A stretch of 64,000 bases of DNA. Origin: Gammaproteobacteria bacterium (lineage in GTDB: Bacteria; Pseudomonadota; Gammaproteobacteria; Pseudomonadales; Ketobacteraceae). The notes beneath the pieces are model-generated. The model ran no database searches and was not told the origin of the DNA. It saw only the letters and a list, made by a program, of their open reading frames with translations. Positions 62,140 through 64,000 of the stretch are shown piece by piece; position 1 is the first letter of the stretch, and each line of letters begins with the position of its first letter. The stretch covers positions 1 to 64,000 of the forward strand of contig JABLXQ010000019.1 in NCBI GenBank assembly GCA_013178375.1. The letters run 5' to 3'. The translations under genes and the position numbers were made by a program.

Positions 62140-63108
62140 ATGGGTCAGGTCGAAACTCACTTGTCCGCCACCCCTAAAACCGGCGACACCCCACAAAACG
62201 CACAACAACAGGCTTCCATGGCCATCGATTTGTTTCACGCGCACACGTTGCGCATGGCCCGGCACGATCTGCTGGTCACCATTTTGGTTCTCAGCCGCTT
62301 CATTCAGCGCCATCGCGGTGCAACTTTGGCCCTGCTGGGGGGTGACAGAAGCTTCCGGCCCCAGGTGCAGACCCTGCAACAGCAGATCAACGCCCAGCTG
62401 GAATTCATCCACTGCCTGAACGCCACTGCCCGCGAATCCATCGCCGACAATGACTGGAAACAGCTCAGCCTGGGCTGGCATACCATCATCAAGGATCTGG
62501 AAAACGACGCCATCCACCACAGTTTCGAGTTCCATTCCCACCTGCTGGAACTGCTGCTGCGGGTAGCGCGCCAGCTGAGTGAGGCCGTGCTGTACCAGCC
62601 GCCGCTGGCACAGATGCCCGAGGCCCTGCGCAACCGGGTGGAGAAAACCTATCTGGAGCCGCTGCAGAACCTGAACCAGACCTGCGTGATCGAACTGTAC
62701 GAACTGGTGGAATACCTGGCGCGCATTCGCGGCATGGGCACCCACATGGCGGCCGTGGGCCACAGTGACACCGATTCCGATACCCGGGTGGCGTTCTGGC
62801 TGCAGGAATTCCGTTACCGCAAGGACCGCTTCGACCAGAACCTGCAGGTGCTGCCCAGCGCCTACCTGCCCTTCATTCCCGCCCTGCGCGCATTGCCCAA
62901 CCTGAACATGAAGTTGAATTACTTCATCAATCTGCTGGGCCACGAGATGACATCGCAGCGGTCGATCAAGATTCCCAGCCACAAACTGTTCCTGATGGGT
63001 ACCGAAATCATCGACGGCTACCTGAACGTGATGGATCAGGCCAACGCGGTGATTCGCGAGCAGCTGCATCAGATGAACATGATGTGCCTGCAGCGCTTGA
63101 TGGAGTAA
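62140..63108 (+). CDS. All-helical soluble protein, possibly NIT-like
   Basis: This 322-residue protein has no signal or membrane segment and looks wholly helical. Two similar Arg-rich helix motifs, SRFIQRHRGATLALLGG (about 52-68) and LARIRGMGTHMAAVG (about 193-207), lie about 140 residues apart. This spacing recalls the two Arg-bearing helical bundles of the nitrate- and nitrite-sensing NIT domain. The C-terminal part (about 240-322) is further helical. The assignment is by pattern only. It starts 48 bp after the ABC operon and could be the last gene of that transcript. Confidence 0.5.
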   Translation: MGQVETHLSATPKTGDTPQNAQQQASMAIDLFHAHTLRMARHDLLVTILVLSRFIQRHRGATLALLGGDRSFRPQVQTLQQQINAQLEFIHCLNATARESIADNDWKQLSLGWHTIIKDLENDAIHHSFEFHSHLLELLLRVARQLSEAVLYQPPLAQMPEALRNRVEKTYLEPLQNLNQTCVIELYELVEYLARIRGMGTHMAAVGHSDTDSDTRVAFWLQEFRYRKDRFDQNLQVLPSAYLPFIPALRALPNLNMKLNYFINLLGHEMTSQRSIKIPSHKLFLMGTEIIDGYLNVMDQANAVIREQLHQMNMMCLQRLME

Positions 63109-63282
63109 CCCCCCAATAGAAAACTGACTGCCGCGCCACCATCAAACCCGGTAGCACATGAAATATTCCGTGTGATAGCATCGCCGAACTTTTTTAGGCT
63201 CGATGAACATCGATGTGTGCCTGCACTGTTTCCGCATCGGCCTGGAATTGATAACGTCAACAACCGACTAGGCGATAAGGGA

Positions 63283-64000
63283 ATGACTGCTGACACGTCT
63301 GACAATCTGAGCGCTGGCATCAACCTGCGCGAACTGGCTTCTTCCGCTCACTTTGCCCTGAAACAATTTTTTCTGCTGCTGACCGCTGCTTTCAGTTTCA
63401 CACTGGATCTGCAAACGCTGGGACTGGTTTGCATTTTTCTGGGCGGCGCATCCCTGCTGATTGAACGCCGCCTGTCAGTGCGTGATCCGGCTTCCATCAT
63501 CTTGCTGCTGTGCGGCCTGGCACTGTGTCTGCTGCAGTGGCTGCCCGCAGTGAATTCCGTGCTGCCCGCGAATTTTCTGCCGGCGCTGCCATTCGTGGCC
63601 GTATTCACTTTTTATCTGGGTTACTCACTGCTGCGCCAACCCTTTGCCGAGCTGTTTGCCCAGGTGCCCGCACTGCCTGCATTGCGCCGGCAGCACACGC
63701 AATTGTGGCTGATCCAGTACGCGGTTGTTGCAGCACTCTGGCTGTTGTTGCCGGCCCACTATTTTGCAGCGCTGGCCGCCGTGATCGCACTGGAGGGGTT
63801 GATAGTGCACGGCTATCTGCAACTGGTCGGTGTCGGCTCGTTCTGGCAGGGGCCTGTCACGCGGCAACTGGAGGAATTCCGTTTTGTCCGCGTGGAAAAA
63901 GATTTTGCGAAACTGAAACCGCTGTACGATCTGTTTATCCGGGAACTGACGCCAGCACTGAAAGAAGGTGATCGCCTGCACGACAAACCCCACGATGAAA
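63283..64000 (+). CDS. Polytopic membrane protein, 3' end outside the window
   Basis: From an ATG at 63283, just after AAGGGA, 239 codons stay open to the window end. They contain about six hydrophobic segments (for example FFLLLTAAFSFTL, GLVCIFLGGASLLI, IILLLCGLALCLLQWL, LPFVAVFTFYLGYSLL, YAVVAALWLLLPAHYFAAL). A soluble region then begins (QLEEFRFVRVEKDFAKLKPLYDLFIREL). No family is recognised. The soluble part may be a sensor or enzyme domain. Confidence 0.6.
   Translation, partial: MTADTSDNLSAGINLRELASSAHFALKQFFLLLTAAFSFTLDLQTLGLVCIFLGGASLLIERRLSVRDPASIILLLCGLALCLLQWLPAVNSVLPANFLPALPFVAVFTFYLGYSLLRQPFAELFAQVPALPALRRQHTQLWLIQYAVVAALWLLLPAHYFAALAAVIALEGLIVHGYLQLVGVGSFWQGPVTRQLEEFRFVRVEKDFAKLKPLYDLFIRELTPALKEGDRLHDKPHDE

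Overview
The window is about 60% GC, densely coded, and looks like the chromosome of a free-living gammaproteobacterium. Supporting signs are a beta-class carbonic anhydrase of the Can type, a narXL-narK1K2GHJI-ppiC cluster arranged as in pseudomonads and halomonads, and many enzymes for oxidising lipids or hydrophobic compounds. The mix would suit an Alcanivorax-like marine lipid or hydrocarbon degrader, but that placement is inference only. I saw no tRNA, rRNA, CRISPR array, insertion sequence or phage gene.

Layout. 1-4.0 kb: the 3' end of a TonB-dependent receptor, then a molybdate uptake operon (modABC) behind a ModE-type operator, with a convergent single-domain modE. 4.1-12.5 kb: mostly minus-strand genes for a PQQ-type aldose dehydrogenase, small membrane proteins, lipoproteins, a cholesterol-oxidase-like GMC flavoenzyme, an FMN reductase, a DUF1569 protein, an SDR and a GNAT acetyltransferase. 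12.6-18.8 kb: a lipoprotein, a Baeyer-Villiger-type monooxygenase, a cytochrome P450 and a large acyl-CoA dehydrogenase. 18.9-21.8 kb: small accessory genes (DUF2306, SET domain, two DUF1801 paralogues, VIT family). 22.1-25.3 kb: lon behind a probable sigma-32 promoter, and carbonic anhydrase. 25.3-29 kb: a three-gene histidine kinase / response regulator / GGDEF-EAL module. 29-42.2 kb: respiratory nitrate reduction (narGHJI, a parvulin isomerase, two nitrate/nitrite transporters, and the divergent sensor-regulator pair narXL). 42.3-47.8 kb: a CBS protein, two SDRs, acylphosphatase, a solitary AmmeMemoRadiSam-type radical SAM enzyme and a zinc-finger membrane protein. 47.9-51.3 kb: a two-gene beta-oxidation operon. 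51.8-55.4 kb: a small membrane protein, a P-type Ca-like ATPase and a lipoprotein. 55.6-62.1 kb: a 7TMR-DISM diguanylate cyclase and a four-gene MacAB-like ABC export operon. 62.1-64 kb: a possible nitrate/nitrite-sensing (NIT-like) helical protein and a membrane protein cut by the window end.

How it fits together. The mod operon would supply molybdate for the molybdenum cofactor of NarG. NarXL and a well-placed FNR/ANR-type site 41.5 bp upstream of a predicted start would switch on narK1K2GHJI under low oxygen plus nitrate. The P450, Baeyer-Villiger enzyme, dehydrogenases and the fad pair suggest oxidation of lipids or steroid-like molecules feeding beta-oxidation.

Nothing here is a clearly new defence or biosynthetic system. 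The most interesting signals are regulatory: a complete ModE operator at a locus where neither ModE nor ModC has a molybdate-binding MOP domain; an mRNA hairpin that places a Shine-Dalgarno in its loop and the start codon in its stem; a GntR/FadR-like palindrome inside a promoter spacer and again upstream of the ABC exporter; and paired direct repeats upstream of the P450 and of the fad genes. All family assignments are from reading the sequence; no database search was run.
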